A stretch of 64,000 bases of DNA, from NCBI GenBank assembly GCA_025057015.1, contig JANWYG010000002.1:1-64000 (forward strand). The letters are read 5' to 3'. The notes beneath the pieces are model-generated. The model worked only from the letters and a program-made list of their open reading frames with translations. It was not told where the DNA came from and did no database searches. Below are positions 50,533 to 60,487 of this stretch, piece by piece; position 1 is the stretch's first letter, and each line of letters starts with the position of its first letter. Source of the stretch: Blastocatellia bacterium (GTDB lineage Bacteria > Acidobacteriota > Blastocatellia > Chloracidobacteriales > JADJPF01). A program made the position numbers and the translations under genes.

Positions 50533-51711
50533 TTATATTAGCTCTATAATCCCAGCAGCGCCCATACCGCCACCTACGCACATAGTCACCATACCGTAGC
50601 GGCCAGAGCGACGTCTGAGTTCGTAAATGATAGTTGCCGCGAGTTTAGCGCCGGTGCAACCCAAAGGATGTCCAAGCGCTATCGCTCCACCGTTGACATT
50701 AACGCGAGCCAGATCTAGGCCGGCAACTTTTATTACCGACAGTGCCTGTGCCGCAAAAGCCTCGTTTAGTTCTATAAGGTCGATATCCTCAAGTTTGAGC
50801 CCAGCCATCTTAAGCACTTTTGGTATGGCAAAGACCGGCCCTATACCCATTTCCTCTGGTTCGACACCTGCCGTAGCAAAAGCAACGAACCTAGCTAGCG
50901 GCTTAATTCCCAGTTGAGCTGCCTTTTCATCAGACATCAAGATTGCTGCTGCTGCTCCATCAGACATTTGCGAAGAATTGCCAGCCGTGACCGTACCGTT
51001 GAGTTTGAAAGCGGGTTTGAGCTTTGCCAAGCTTTCCATATTGGTATCCTTGCGAGGCCCTTCGTCGGTATCCACTACTAGTTCAGAGACAACCTTCTTA
51101 CCCCCTTTATCAAGGCGATCTGAAATGACCCTGTAAGGAACTATCTCATCTTTAAACTTACCCTCAGCGATTGCAGCAACGGCTTTCTGATGACTAGCCA
51201 GAGAGAAAGCATCCTGCTCTTCACGAGAAATGCTGTGCTTCACTGCGAGGCGTTCCGCTGTAAGCCCCATGCTAAGATACGCATCTGGATAATGTTCGAC
51301 AAGATAAGGATTAGGCCTGATCTTATGCCCTCCCATAGGTATCATCGACATAGTCTCAGTGCCACCAGCTATGACCACCTCTGCTGCTCCAAGTCGTATC
51401 CTATCGGCAGCTATAGCTATGGCCTGAAGTCCTGAAGAACAGAATCGATTAATGGTCATAGCAGAGGACTTAACCGGAAGCCCCGCTCTTAGCGCAGCTA
51501 TACGAGCTACGTTCATACCCTGTTCAGCTTCAGGCATAGCACAACCTAGGATGACGTCTTCTATCTCGTTCGGATCAAGTTGCGGAGTGCGTCTAAGAAG
51601 GTCGCTAATTACTGCTGCCGCCATATCGTCGGGACGGGCATTAGCTAGGGCTCCTTTGAAGGCTTTGCCCACTGGTGTTCTGGCTATTGCTGCTATTACT
51701 GCGTCTTTCAT
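50533..51711 (-). CDS. fadA: Acetyl-CoA C-acyltransferase (3-ketoacyl-CoA thiolase)
   Basis: I choose the ATG at 51711, because AAGGAG lies 6 nt upstream, while it touches the earlier in-frame ATG at 51717 directly. The 392-residue thiolase has all three active-site parts: the nucleophile Cys in '[18 protein letters not shown]', the His in '[20 protein letters not shown]' and the second Cys in '[18 protein letters not shown]'. It cleaves 3-ketoacyl-CoA, the last beta-oxidation step. It lies 11 bp after fadN and 41 bp before fadE, matching the fadN-fadA-fadE order of Bacillus. Confidence 0.95.
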   Translation of the reverse strand: MKDAVIAAIARTPVGKAFKGALANARPDDMAAAVISDLLRRTPQLDPNEIEDVILGCAMPEAEQGMNVARIAALRAGLPVKSSAMTINRFCSSGLQAIAIAADRIRLGAAEVVIAGGTETMSMIPMGGHKIRPNPYLVEHYPDAYLSMGLTAERLAVKHSISREEQDAFSLASHQKAVAAIAEGKFKDEIVPYRVISDRLDKGGKKVVSELVVDTDEGPRKDTNMESLAKLKPAFKLNGTVTAGNSSQMSDGAAAAILMSDEKAAQLGIKPLARFVAFATAGVEPEEMGIGPVFAIPKVLKMAGLKLEDIDLIELNEAFAAQALSVIKVAGLDLARVNVNGGAIALGHPLGCTGAKLAATIIYELRRRSGRYGMVTMCVGGGMGAAGIIELI

Positions 51712-51722
51712 TACCATCTCCT

Positions 51723-54134
51723 TTAGTTTCTAAGCGGCTTTCCTGTCTTCAACATATGCTGGATACGTTCCTGCGTCTTGCGCTCTCCACAAAGACTCAG
51801 GAAAGCCTCGCGTTCTAAATCCAGCAAGTACTGTTCAGAGACCTTTGTTTCACGTGACAGATCTCCGCCAGTTAAGATATAGGCTACTTTTGTGGCTATT
51901 TTACCTTCATACTCAGTGGCAAAACCGCCCTGCACCATTATATGTATGCCGAGTTTAAGTGCCGCGAGCGCGCTTTGACCGAGGGCAGGTATATCTTGCC
52001 TAGGCTGTGGTTTGCGATAACCCTCGCGTACCATTGCCAGCACCGTCTGCTTTGCATCCTCTATCAACCGGTCTTTATTCATAGATATCCGATCTGACTT
52101 ACGGAGGTAGCCGTATTTGCGCGCCTCAGCGGCACTAGTAGCCACCTTAGCTGTGGCTATCGCTTCGAATGCCTGTTTGATATATGGGAACAGATCGGCG
52201 TCAGATGCTTCTATAGCTGCCCGTTCCGTAGCTCTGACAAGCATCTCTTTTGTGCCACCACCGGCAGGTATGAGGCCTACGCCTACCTCGACAAGCCCTA
52301 TGTATGTTTCTGCTGCTGCGCAGGCTCGGTCACCATGCATAGTTATCTCGCAGCCGCCGCCAAGCGTCAGCCCAAAAGGCGCTACTACAACGGGCTTTTC
52401 AGAATACCTGAGCAAACAGTTAACATTTTGAAAGCTACGCACCATCAGATCTATTTCTTCCCACTCCCCTTCTTGGGCAGCAAGCAGTAGCAACATCAGG
52501 TTAGCACCTGCAGAAAAATTTTCGCCTTGATTGCCTATGACCAATCCTTCGAAGTTCTGTTCCACTTCCTTTACAGCAAAGTTCATCAACGAGACCGTGT
52601 CTGCACCTATGGAATTCATCTTCGAGTGAAATTCTAAGCAGGCCACGCCGTCACCAAGGTCGATAAGCGATGCGCCTGGATTGCGCTTAATGACTTTCTG
52701 CCTATCTTTGAGCGCTGGCAGCAGAATCACACCCGGACGATCGTCTATCTTTTTGTATCCTCCACTTTGCAGATCAAAAAAGAAGGTATAACCATTCTCC
52801 TTTTTGTAGAAAGATTTACAGCCCGCAGCAAGCAGTTTTTCTGCCAACTCCGGGATTTGGCGACCCTCTTGACGCATCTTTTCCACAGAGCGTTCAACAC
52901 CACAAGCATCCCATGCCTCGAAGATGCCAAGCTCCCAGTTAAAGCCCCACTTCATAGCATTATCTACTTGGCAGATATCGTCGGCTATCTCAGGTATAAG
53001 CTCCGCTGTATAGAGAAAAGTCTCGCTTAAGACTTTCCACAGGAATGCCCCCACACGGTCACTGCCATAGACGAGCATGCGCAAACGTTCACGCAAGTCC
53101 TCTACATTTTTCGCAGCCTCAAGAGAAGGGAAATTGACTTTCTGTTGCGGTCGGTATTCTAGAGTGGATAAGTCAACTACCATAATCTGGTCGCCATCAG
53201 CAGCTTTAACTTTTTTATAGAAACCGCCGTTGGTCTTGTTGCCAAGCATCTTTTTTTCGACCATGGAGGAAAGAAAAGGCAGAGGTTCGAACATGTCGCG
53301 CCTTTTATCGCTCACAGCAGCCGAGTAGACGTTCCTTGCAACTAAGACGAGAGTATCTAGTCCTACTAGATCAGCAGTACGGAAGGACGCCGTTTTGGGC
53401 CGGCCTACGGCCGGGCCAGTTATCTTGTCTACCTCTTCCACCGTATAGCCATCTTCTATCATCACTCGCATCGTATACATCATTCCAAAAGTGCCGATGC
53501 GATTGGCTATGAAGTTTGGAGTATCTTTGGCGTAGACAACACCCTTACCAAGTTCTTTCTCACAAAACTGAGCTATCTGAGTAATAACTTCGGGTAGGGT
53601 TTCCGGCGCAGGTATGATTTCAAGCAACTTCATATACCGGGGGGGGTTGAAGAAGTGCGTACCCAGGAAGTGCTTGCGAAAGTCTTCGCTTCTACCTTCA
53701 GCCATAGCCTTTATGGAAATGCCAGAGGTGTTTGAGCTAACAATACTGCCTTGACGTCTGTACTTATCCACCTTCTCGAACAAAGCTCTCTTGATATCGA
53801 GCTTCTCAACGACAGCCTCTATTATCCAGTCGGCTTGAGAGATGCAATGGAGGTCCTCTTCGAAATTACCCACTCGGATGAGTTCTGCAAGTTCAGGAAC
53901 AAAGAGCGGAGCAGGCTTCATCTTGCGCAAGCCCTCTATGGCAGCCAGAGCTACTTTATTAGACTCACCTGCCGAGGCTAAGGAATGTCCCCACTTAGTA
54001 CTTTTAGGCTTAGGCTCGACGCCCGGCGGCAATATGTCGAGCAGCAGAACGTCCAGCCCAGCATTGACCAGGTGCGCAGCTATCTGAGCGCCCATTACGC
54101 CGGCACCTAATACTGCTACTTTTTCTATCTTCAT
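51723..54134 (-). CDS. fadN: 3-hydroxyacyl-CoA dehydrogenase / enoyl-CoA hydratase, FadN type
   Basis: An 803-residue bifunctional enzyme in which the dehydrogenase comes first: '[22 protein letters not shown]' at the N-terminus, '[21 protein letters not shown]' with the catalytic His, then the two C-terminal dehydrogenase domains. The crotonase part follows from about residue 480, with both glutamates ('[14 protein letters not shown]', '[20 protein letters not shown]'). This order is that of Bacillus FadN, opposite to Proteobacterial FadB. It begins directly after the fadD stop, with GGAGG 4 nt before its ATG. It performs steps two and three of beta-oxidation. Confidence 0.95.
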   Translation of the reverse strand: MKIEKVAVLGAGVMGAQIAAHLVNAGLDVLLLDILPPGVEPKPKSTKWGHSLASAGESNKVALAAIEGLRKMKPAPLFVPELAELIRVGNFEEDLHCISQADWIIEAVVEKLDIKRALFEKVDKYRRQGSIVSSNTSGISIKAMAEGRSEDFRKHFLGTHFFNPPRYMKLLEIIPAPETLPEVITQIAQFCEKELGKGVVYAKDTPNFIANRIGTFGMMYTMRVMIEDGYTVEEVDKITGPAVGRPKTASFRTADLVGLDTLVLVARNVYSAAVSDKRRDMFEPLPFLSSMVEKKMLGNKTNGGFYKKVKAADGDQIMVVDLSTLEYRPQQKVNFPSLEAAKNVEDLRERLRMLVYGSDRVGAFLWKVLSETFLYTAELIPEIADDICQVDNAMKWGFNWELGIFEAWDACGVERSVEKMRQEGRQIPELAEKLLAAGCKSFYKKENGYTFFFDLQSGGYKKIDDRPGVILLPALKDRQKVIKRNPGASLIDLGDGVACLEFHSKMNSIGADTVSLMNFAVKEVEQNFEGLVIGNQGENFSAGANLMLLLLAAQEGEWEEIDLMVRSFQNVNCLLRYSEKPVVVAPFGLTLGGGCEITMHGDRACAAAETYIGLVEVGVGLIPAGGGTKEMLVRATERAAIEASDADLFPYIKQAFEAIATAKVATSAAEARKYGYLRKSDRISMNKDRLIEDAKQTVLAMVREGYRKPQPRQDIPALGQSALAALKLGIHIMVQGGFATEYEGKIATKVAYILTGGDLSRETKVSEQYLLDLEREAFLSLCGERKTQERIQHMLKTGKPLRN

Positions 54135-55985
54135 CTATCCTCCAGTTTCTTGGTACATTTCGTCGATAAGTTCTTTGTAATGCTGTTCAATAACTCGGCG
54201 TTTGAGCTTCATAGTAGGCGTAAGCTGACCATTTTCGATGCTAAATTCTTGCGGTATGAGAGCTATCTTCTTTATTTGCTCGTACTTAGCCAGATCTGAG
54301 GTCAGCGTCTGCACTTCTTTGAGCATCATCGCTCGCAGTTGCTCGTTCTTACACAGCTCCTCTCGCGAGCCAGTAATTCCCCGACTTTTGGCGTAGTTGC
54401 AAAAAGCTTCCCAATTAGGTACTATCAGTGCCGAAGGAAATTTTCTGTTATCACCTACAAGCATAGCCTGAGCTATGTAAATACTGCTTTTCAGCTTGCT
54501 CTCGATGGGTTGAGGGGCAAGATATTTGCCGCCGCTTGTCTTAAGGAGTTCCTTCTTACGGTCAGTGATATATAGAAAACCGTCCTCATCAAGGTGGCCT
54601 ATATCGCCAGTCTTGAACCAATCGCCGTCGAAAGCAGCCGCAGTTTCCTGAGGTTTGTTAAAATATCCTTGGAAGACATGCGTGCCGCGAGTAAGTATTT
54701 CGCCATCCTCAGCTATCTTAACTTCGACATTTTTAATAGGCTTACCGACACTACCTACACGGTTTGCCGTAGGAGTATTAGCAGAGACGACAGCAGAAGT
54801 TTCTGACAAACCGTAGCCCTGCAGTATAGGTATACCTGCAGCCAAGAAGAAGTAGGCAATATCCTCGGCTAGAGGAGCACCACCTGAGAGGAAAAAACGT
54901 ATTCGCCCACCCACCTTGTCCCTGATCTTCTGAAAGAAGAGCTTCTGAGCAAGCTTATACTGCAACGAAAGTAGAAAAGGTACGGCCTTTTTTGTGTGCG
55001 TAAGGCGGGCCCATTTTCTGCCAACATCGACAGCCCAGCGCACTATATTGGCTTTAGGAAAACCAGCAGTCATGCCCTGCTCAGTGATCTTTGCCATGAT
55101 TTTTTCGAACATTCTCGGTACGCTTGTCATCAGTGTGGGACGAATTTCGAGCAGATTATTAGCAACCGCATCGATGCTCTCCGCAAGACATATAGGAATA
55201 CCTTTGTGGATATAGAAGTAGAGTACCACGCGCTCAAACACATGAGAGAAGGGCAGAAAAGACAGAGCTTGCTCTTCGTCACTGTTCCAGGTGCCTTCGA
55301 ACGTCTCTGCCGTATAAAGCACGTCTGAGACTATGTTCCAGTGCGTCAGGATGACGCCCTTAGGCTCGCCCGTGGTTCCAGAAGTGTAGATAAGTGTTGC
55401 CAGGTCCTGCGGCTTGATGGCTTTGTTTGCTTGCTCGAACAATTGAGGTTGCTCTCGCTCTAGCGCCTTGCCTATTTCTTCCAGATTTGCTAGCGACATT
55501 AATTTTTCTTGTTCCTTGATGGCTGTCGGATCGTACCCATCAAAGACCACCACTTTCTTGAGCAAAGGCAACTCAGTCTGTACAGCAAGCAACTTTTTAA
55601 GCTGCGCTTCAGTAGAGACAAACGCTACTGTAGCTCCACAATCATTGACGATATACGCAACCTGTTTCTCGGTGAGAGTAGAGTAAAGCGGCACATTTGC
55701 TGCACCTAGACAAAGAATACCGAGATCGGCTGCTATCCACTCGATCCTATTTTCGGAAAGTATTGCCACACGGTCGCCCTTGCGCACGCCTAAGCTATGC
55801 AGTCCCAGAGCTATCTGACGCGCTCTTTTTAGCATTTCTCCATAAGAACAGGTTTTCCAAACGCCCTCATGCTTGTACTTGAAAGCATCCTGACGGTCCC
55901 TTTTTGCTGCCGAGTCGTGGAGAAGTTCGACGAGCGTGGTCGGCTTACCAGGTATAGTCTTGATCTCGTATGCCGGCGTAGTCAT
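54135..55985 (-). CDS. fadD: Long-chain acyl-CoA synthetase (AMP-binding, FadD type)
   Basis: From the ATG at 55985 the product has 616 residues. The AMP-binding signature is 'LIYTSGTTGEPKGVILTHWN', and the C-terminal part has 'YGLSETSAVVSANT', 'RGTHVFQGYFNKPQETAAAFDGDWFKTGDIGHLDEDGF' and 'ITDRKKELLKTSGGKYLAP', as in long-chain fatty-acyl-CoA ligases (AMP-forming). It activates fatty acids for the enzymes encoded downstream. Fourteen additional upstream codons are open but overlap fadR more; I prefer the ATGA overlap (4 bp) with the fadR stop. The fadN start follows immediately. Confidence 0.94.
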   Translation of the reverse strand: MTTPAYEIKTIPGKPTTLVELLHDSAAKRDRQDAFKYKHEGVWKTCSYGEMLKRARQIALGLHSLGVRKGDRVAILSENRIEWIAADLGILCLGAANVPLYSTLTEKQVAYIVNDCGATVAFVSTEAQLKKLLAVQTELPLLKKVVVFDGYDPTAIKEQEKLMSLANLEEIGKALEREQPQLFEQANKAIKPQDLATLIYTSGTTGEPKGVILTHWNIVSDVLYTAETFEGTWNSDEEQALSFLPFSHVFERVVLYFYIHKGIPICLAESIDAVANNLLEIRPTLMTSVPRMFEKIMAKITEQGMTAGFPKANIVRWAVDVGRKWARLTHTKKAVPFLLSLQYKLAQKLFFQKIRDKVGGRIRFFLSGGAPLAEDIAYFFLAAGIPILQGYGLSETSAVVSANTPTANRVGSVGKPIKNVEVKIAEDGEILTRGTHVFQGYFNKPQETAAAFDGDWFKTGDIGHLDEDGFLYITDRKKELLKTSGGKYLAPQPIESKLKSSIYIAQAMLVGDNRKFPSALIVPNWEAFCNYAKSRGITGSREELCKNEQLRAMMLKEVQTLTSDLAKYEQIKKIALIPQEFSIENGQLTPTMKLKRRVIEQHYKELIDEMYQETGG

Positions 55986-56644
55986 CGTCTTACTCCATTC
56001 AAAAAAAGGTCTATAAGCGGCCCACACGAGTCTACGAGTGGAGCCTCATCCTGAGACAGTATCCACTGTATCACCCTCTCTGCGAGGGCACCGTAGAGAG
56101 CTCTAGCCGCTATGCTTGGACTAATTTCTTCGCGGAAGCTGCCGCCAAGCTGGCCCTCTTTTACAGCAGCAACTATAAAGTCCAAAAACTCGTTTAGCTT
56201 AGTAGCAGAAAACTGCTCTATGAACTTAGGCTGACGAAGCTCAAAGTGAAAAACAACGGCAAGATTGCGGTCTTTGCCCATCAACCTCAGATAGAGTTTT
56301 GCAAGACGCTCAAGCTTCTGTGCGGGATCAGCCACTGCTTCTGTTTCTACCTTCGCTAAAGCAATAGCCTCATCTAAAGTGTAGTTGAAAATAGACGTCA
56401 AAAGCTCTTCTTTGTTCTTAAAATAGAGATACACCGTGCCATCAGCTACGCCTGCCTCCCGTGCTACATCAGCTACCTTAGCGTTGAAAAACCCATTGCG
56501 AGCAAATACCCTGATCGCAGCAAGCAATATTGATTCATACTTATCCGGCGAAGGCCCGGCAGCCAACACCTCAGACAACGGCTTATTTAACGACGGCCTA
56601 TTTACATCAGAAAGCGGCCTGTTTAACGACGGTCTGTTATTCAT
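55982..56644 (-). CDS. fadR: TetR family regulator, FadR (Bacillus YsiA)-like, with duplicated N-terminal peptide
   Basis: A 220-residue TetR-type repressor. The helix-turn-helix is at residues ~38-75 ('ILLAAIRVFARNGFFNAKVADVAREAGVADGTVYLYFKNKEELL'). The rest is helical, with ligand-domain features near 'LRLMGKDRNLAVVFHFELRQPKFIEQF'. It is the first gene of the fad operon and lies behind a palindrome that fits the Bacillus FadR box; the inducer in Bacillus is long-chain acyl-CoA. Its N-terminus is unusual: residues 3-26 are a perfect tandem copy of N-R-P-S-L-N-[R/K]-P-L-S-[D/E]-V. The GAGGTGA ribosome site precedes the ATG at 56644. Confidence 0.9.
   Translation of the reverse strand: MNNRPSLNRPLSDVNRPSLNKPLSEVLAAGPSPDKYESILLAAIRVFARNGFFNAKVADVAREAGVADGTVYLYFKNKEELLTSIFNYTLDEAIALAKVETEAVADPAQKLERLAKLYLRLMGKDRNLAVVFHFELRQPKFIEQFSATKLNEFLDFIVAAVKEGQLGGSFREEISPSIAARALYGALAERVIQWILSQDEAPLVDSCGPLIDLFLNGVRR
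56567..56638 (-). repeat. 36-bp tandem duplication encoding the FadR N-terminal extension
   Basis: Two 36-bp copies (56603-56638 and 56567-56602) each encode N-R-P-S-L-N-[R/K]-P-L-S-[D/E]-V. Codons differ at several third positions (for example AAC/AAT, AGA/AGG, GTA/GTG), while amino-acid changes are only R/K and D/E, so the peptide seems kept while DNA drifted. Confidence 0.8.
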
Positions 56645-56669
56645 CTATCACCTCGAATACTAGAGGATT

Positions 56670-56715
56670 TGAATGACTCGTCATTCATATTACTATCAGA
56701 CCTTCGCCAAGTCAA
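56670..56715 (-). promoter_or_regulatory. fad operon promoter overlapped by a FadR-type operator
   Basis: On the minus strand -35 TTGACT (56710-56715), a 17-bp spacer and -10 TAATAT (56687-56692) form a good sigma-70 promoter. The perfect palindrome TGAATGACTCGTCATTCA (56670-56687) begins in the -10 and covers the transcription start, ~25 bp upstream of the fadR start codon. The Bacillus subtilis FadR consensus as I recall it is TGAATGAMTANTCATTCA; the only mismatch is one of the two central A/T positions. Repression by steric block and autoregulation are expected. Confidence 0.8.
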
Positions 56716-57015
56716 AGTATATCAATGATTTGTCCGTTTATAGCTGTCAAGGTTACAAGCTACACCTACTTATTGAATTTACACCAGAAGCAGCTATTAA
56801 TTAACTAACCGGTCAAATATTAGCACATTGAAGAGAAAAGAGAAAAGAAAAAAAGCTTGAGCCTCTACAGCCCAAGCCGAATTAATAGCACGGATGTGGT
56901 ATTAGACAAGGTAGCAGCTAGCTGTAAACTTAGTGTTAAAAGAAGGTAACTTTTCTGGAACGTCTCCAGATCCAAGTCCATAGGGCGCCAATGATCGAAG
57001 CCTTAAACAGAAAGT
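56716..57015. other. Rest of the gap between fadR and the BatD-like gene
   Basis: No gene, RNA or repeat is seen here apart from the BatD operon terminator at 56841-56877. A possible TTGACA lies near 56744 (minus strand), but no -10 at proper distance goes with it. Nothing else recognisable. Confidence 0.5.
56841..56877 (-). terminator. Intrinsic terminator downstream of the BatD-like gene
   Basis: On the minus strand GCTTGGGC and GCTCAAGC form an 8-bp stem (one G-U pair, 7-nt loop; 56855-56877), followed by TTTTTTTCTTTTC. This is a strong Rho-independent terminator, about 140 bp after the stop at 57016, with no gene between. Confidence 0.82.
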
Positions 57016-58749
57016 CTAGTTTATCAAGTCTATTACCTTGCCCAGCAGCTCACGGGCCTGCTTAAAGCGGTAATAGTTAGTCTCTTTGTCAGCACTTCTA
57101 TTGGTAAGCGGAGCAAATCTTATGCGCTCGCATTCCTCATAGAGATCGGTCAAGTTCTTTATAAACGCAGCTTCACAACCTCTTGCTTTTAGATGAGCCA
57201 CAAGCCCTTCAAAATTTTGACTGCCAGCAAGCAATTCCGAAAGGCGTCGGATTACCATAAGCAAAGTGGTAGCGTAAGCCTTTTCGTCACTACGCGACAG
57301 CTTGCCGTATGAAGAATTGACTAATCTACGTAACTCTTCGCGCTCTCTGAGGAGTGCTAGCGCTTTAGTTTGCACCTCTTGTCGCCTACGAGACAGTTTG
57401 CTCAAGCCACGCCTTACAGCCACAACGCTAATAGCTAGGCAAGTAGCAGCAACCAGTCCCAAAAAAGGATATTTGACAAGCTGGATGAAGACAGCGACAC
57501 GTTCCGCTGCAAGCTCGCTTGTACCAAAGTTTCTATCTTCCAAGATTGTAGGCATACCTGCAGGAGCTATCTCTATACTCAGAGGGGTACTTCGGATAGT
57601 CTTATAAGCCTTAACTTCCGGCTCAAAGTAAGAAAATTCTATCTCTGGTACAGAGAGCATTCCTGCAGAAGTAGGAACAATTTCAGCCTCCCAACGTGCT
57701 AGCCGATCTGCAGCGCCGTAGCGCGACTGCTGTACCCGCTTCACCCTAGTCAAACCATACACCTTTGCACCGGAAATCTCCGGCATCGAAGGAGGAGTCA
57801 AAGCATCTATGTTCCCACTTTCAGTTTCTATCTCAACAGCTAAACGAAGCGGTACGCCTACTCTTCCGACGCTATCTGCCAAAGAGACCCGCATTGTATA
57901 CCTTCCGACGGCTCCCCTAAAGCTAGACGGTCGCCCACTTTCCGGTAGAGGAAGGACTTCTACGCTTAGCGGAGCAGTTTTGATAGTAAACGACTTGCCA
58001 TCGGCTAACATACTATAAGTCAAAGCGGGTATGGTAAGCGTTCCCGAAACGGCAGGATAAAGCCAAAATCTCGGTATTGACTGACTGATGTAGTCGCTGC
58101 CTGCTATTTTCACCTGTTTCGGTGGCGAGACATGTCGATCCAGTTCTACCTCTTCGTTCCAAAAGTTAGCAAATTGTGGCATTTTAAGGAGCTTTATCTC
58201 GCGCACCTGCGTGCTATTGTGAGTAATTCTTATAGAATAGGTAATTCGTTCGCCAACATAAACTCGCCTCTTATCGATCTCCGCTGAAAGACGAACGTCA
58301 ATCGAAGGCTTCATCTCGGGCTTTATTTCAGCAGGCAGCGGCTTAGCAGGTTCTGAAGCAGCCGCTCCGACCGGCCCTTCTACCTCTACTAATTCTCCCG
58401 AAGACCTATAAAGGATACCATTATGGTTCACCGAAAAAGCGCCCAGGCGAAACCTACCGCCAGAAAGCGCTTTGAGGTGTATACTAACCGTACGACCAAA
58501 AACAGTGTTACCGAAGGCATCTTGAAAGAGCATAGGATGATCTGAACGAGTAATCTCCTCGAAAGAAGAAGGAAAAAGTTCTGGCAAAGGCAATTTCTCG
58601 ATACCTGGCCCGCTCAGAGTCACCACCAACATCACCGTATCTCCGACAGCAAGACGCTTACGACTGACCCGTACGGTTACATTAGCAAGCAGTGCTACAG
58701 CCCAACCGACCAACAAAGACAGCAGCAAAAACCTCAGACAAGCTTTCAT
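57016..58749 (-). CDS. BatD-like exported/membrane protein
   Basis: I choose the ATG at 58749, which overlaps the stop of the preceding gene by 1 bp (TAATG); a TTG two codons earlier is possible. The 577-residue product starts with a signal peptide (KACLRFLLLSLLVGWAVALLA). The extracytoplasmic part consists of repeated beta domains, as in BatD ('VRVSRKRLAVGDTVMLVVTLSGPG', 'DVRLSAEIDKRRVYVGERITYSIRITHN'), followed by one membrane helix near residue 430 (PFLGLVAATCLAISVVAV) and a cytoplasmic helical tail. Bat proteins were linked to aerotolerance in Bacteroides and Leptospira. Only BatC-like and BatD-like genes are here; BatA, BatB and MoxR are absent from the window. Confidence 0.82.
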   Translation of the reverse strand: MKACLRFLLLSLLVGWAVALLANVTVRVSRKRLAVGDTVMLVVTLSGPGIEKLPLPELFPSSFEEITRSDHPMLFQDAFGNTVFGRTVSIHLKALSGGRFRLGAFSVNHNGILYRSSGELVEVEGPVGAAASEPAKPLPAEIKPEMKPSIDVRLSAEIDKRRVYVGERITYSIRITHNSTQVREIKLLKMPQFANFWNEEVELDRHVSPPKQVKIAGSDYISQSIPRFWLYPAVSGTLTIPALTYSMLADGKSFTIKTAPLSVEVLPLPESGRPSSFRGAVGRYTMRVSLADSVGRVGVPLRLAVEIETESGNIDALTPPSMPEISGAKVYGLTRVKRVQQSRYGAADRLARWEAEIVPTSAGMLSVPEIEFSYFEPEVKAYKTIRSTPLSIEIAPAGMPTILEDRNFGTSELAAERVAVFIQLVKYPFLGLVAATCLAISVVAVRRGLSKLSRRRQEVQTKALALLREREELRRLVNSSYGKLSRSDEKAYATTLLMVIRRLSELLAGSQNFEGLVAHLKARGCEAAFIKNLTDLYEECERIRFAPLTNRSADKETNYYRFKQARELLGKVIDLIN

Positions 58750-59336
58750 TACCAATCACGTTTAATCATCGTGTTAAAGTAATCATCCTTCTTGCCTCGG
58801 AAAGCAGGTCCACGCTCACTTTGTCTAGCAGCCTCAAGTATTCTCTCAGCTTCACTAAGGCTCATCTTTGGTTGTCGAGGAGGCGAAGAACTATCTTCAG
58901 AACTACCTCCTCCCGAAGATGAGTCACTCTTTGGCGATTGCGCTGGGGGCTGCTTGAGCGCTATTTCTAGATTATACTTTGCCAAACCGTCTCTATGATT
59001 GAGCCGCAATGCAGATTTATACGCTTCTATAGCCTCAGCTCTACGTCCAGCTCTATAGTGTATATTACCTATATTATAATATATCCGTGCTTTCTCTGCT
59101 GGCGTAGCCTCAAGCTGCAAGGCACTTTCAAGATAGTGTAGAGCCTCATCATCTCTACCTAGCCGATGTAAAGTACAGCCGATATTTGTAAGCGTACGGA
59201 CCGAGTGATGCTGCTTTGTAAGACGTGCCGTGAAAGCTTTCAATGCTTCTTCATATCTACCTAGGCGAAACATTAGCTCACCTTCGTCGCCCGCAACAGC
59301 AGCATCGAAAACCAAGGCTATGATAATCCAGCTCAT
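58749..59336 (-). CDS. TPR protein, BatC-like
   Basis: From the ATG at 59336 (ATGA overlap with the carA stop) the product has 195 residues; eight more codons upstream are open. A hydrophobic N-terminus ([15 protein letters not shown]) is a signal peptide or anchor. Three TPR units follow ('[29 protein letters not shown]', '[31 protein letters not shown]', '[27 protein letters not shown]'), then a Ser/Gly-rich low-complexity segment and a C-terminal helix '[15 protein letters not shown]', a pattern seen in BatC/BatE. TAATG coupling to the BatD-like gene supports the assignment. Confidence 0.8.
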   Translation of the reverse strand: MSWIIIALVFDAAVAGDEGELMFRLGRYEEALKAFTARLTKQHHSVRTLTNIGCTLHRLGRDDEALHYLESALQLEATPAEKARIYYNIGNIHYRAGRRAEAIEAYKSALRLNHRDGLAKYNLEIALKQPPAQSPKSDSSSGGGSSEDSSSPPRQPKMSLSEAERILEAARQSERGPAFRGKKDDYFNTMIKRDW

Positions 59337-60442
59337 CCAGCAACTTTTGCAGCTTGGCATTTGCTCACTAGCTGGTAGAAATAATCAAACAAGTAGAGTG
59401 AGTCGTGTGGGCCTGGGGCAGCTTCCGGATGGTATTGAACCGAATAGACCGGTAAATATCTATGTCTAAGTCCCTCGATCGTACCATCGTTGAGGTTAAC
59501 ATGTGTCACTTCCAGCTCCTGCGGCAGTGAGGAAGCATCTACAGCAAAGCCGTGGTTATGAGCGCTTATCTCAACTTTTCCAGTAAGCAGATTCTTAACC
59601 GGTTGGTTGCCCCCTCTATGTCCAAACTTCATCTTGTAAGTTCTCGCTCCGAACGCTATAGCCAGTATCTGATGGCCGAGGCAAATACCAAAAGTCGGAT
59701 ACTTTTCCGCCAATCGCCGCACTTGCCGAGCTATCTGAGTAAGCGGTTGCGGATCACCCGGACCGTTAGACAAGAAAATGCCATCTGGACACAGAGCGTC
59801 GATCTGTTCGGCAGTAGTATCGGCTGGCACAACCGTAATCCTTAGTTGCCGTTCAGCGAGAGCATTCAGTATAGCCCGCTTGATACCGAAGTCATATGCC
59901 ACTACATGAAGGCCACTCTTTTTAGAACTTAGCCAAGAGTAAGGCTGAGAGCAGGTCACTTGTTCAACCAGGGCACGCCCCAACATCTTCGGTGACTGCA
60001 GTACGGCGTCCAGCAATTTTTGACGGTCCGATTCCTCGGTCGAGATTATACCTCGCATAGCACCATGCTCGCGGATGTGCCTTACAAGTCGGCGCGTATC
60101 TACTCCCGCTATGCCAATTACCCCATGCTTAGCCAAGTATTCACTAAGCGACAGTTCGCTACGCCAGTTACTAGCTCTAGCAGAGTAGTTGCGCACTACC
60201 AACCCTTCAACAAAAGGCCTACGTGACTGCTCATCGGCAAGGTTAACTCCATAGTTACCTATTTCAGGATATGTCAACACTACTATTTGACCAGCATAAG
60301 ATGGATCGGTGAGTATTTCCTGATAACCAGTAATCGAGGTGTTAAAAACTACTTCTGCAGTCTTCTCTCCACAAGCACCGAAGCTGTAGCCCTTAAAGCA
60401 AGTGCCGTCCTCCAGTACGAGATATGTCGTGCGATTTTTCAA
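59333..60442 (-). CDS. carA: Carbamoyl-phosphate synthase small subunit
   Basis: A 369-residue glutaminase subunit that supplies ammonia for carbamoyl phosphate (arginine and pyrimidine synthesis). The N-terminal domain ('[17 protein letters not shown]', '[24 protein letters not shown]') and the class I amidotransferase domain are intact: nucleophile Cys in '[17 protein letters not shown]', and His-Glu in '[16 protein letters not shown]'. The start codon is TTG at 60442, preceded by AGAGGGGA at 7 nt. The large subunit carB is not in the window. It is followed by the BatC-like gene with a 4-bp overlap, which is an unusual partner. Confidence 0.95.
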   Translation of the reverse strand: MKNRTTYLVLEDGTCFKGYSFGACGEKTAEVVFNTSITGYQEILTDPSYAGQIVVLTYPEIGNYGVNLADEQSRRPFVEGLVVRNYSARASNWRSELSLSEYLAKHGVIGIAGVDTRRLVRHIREHGAMRGIISTEESDRQKLLDAVLQSPKMLGRALVEQVTCSQPYSWLSSKKSGLHVVAYDFGIKRAILNALAERQLRITVVPADTTAEQIDALCPDGIFLSNGPGDPQPLTQIARQVRRLAEKYPTFGICLGHQILAIAFGARTYKMKFGHRGGNQPVKNLLTGKVEISAHNHGFAVDASSLPQELEVTHVNLNDGTIEGLRHRYLPVYSVQYHPEAAPGPHDSLYLFDYFYQLVSKCQAAKVAG

Positions 60443-60487
60443 ATAGTGTCCCCTCTCAAAAAAGCTAGATGCGATAATCCAAGAAAA

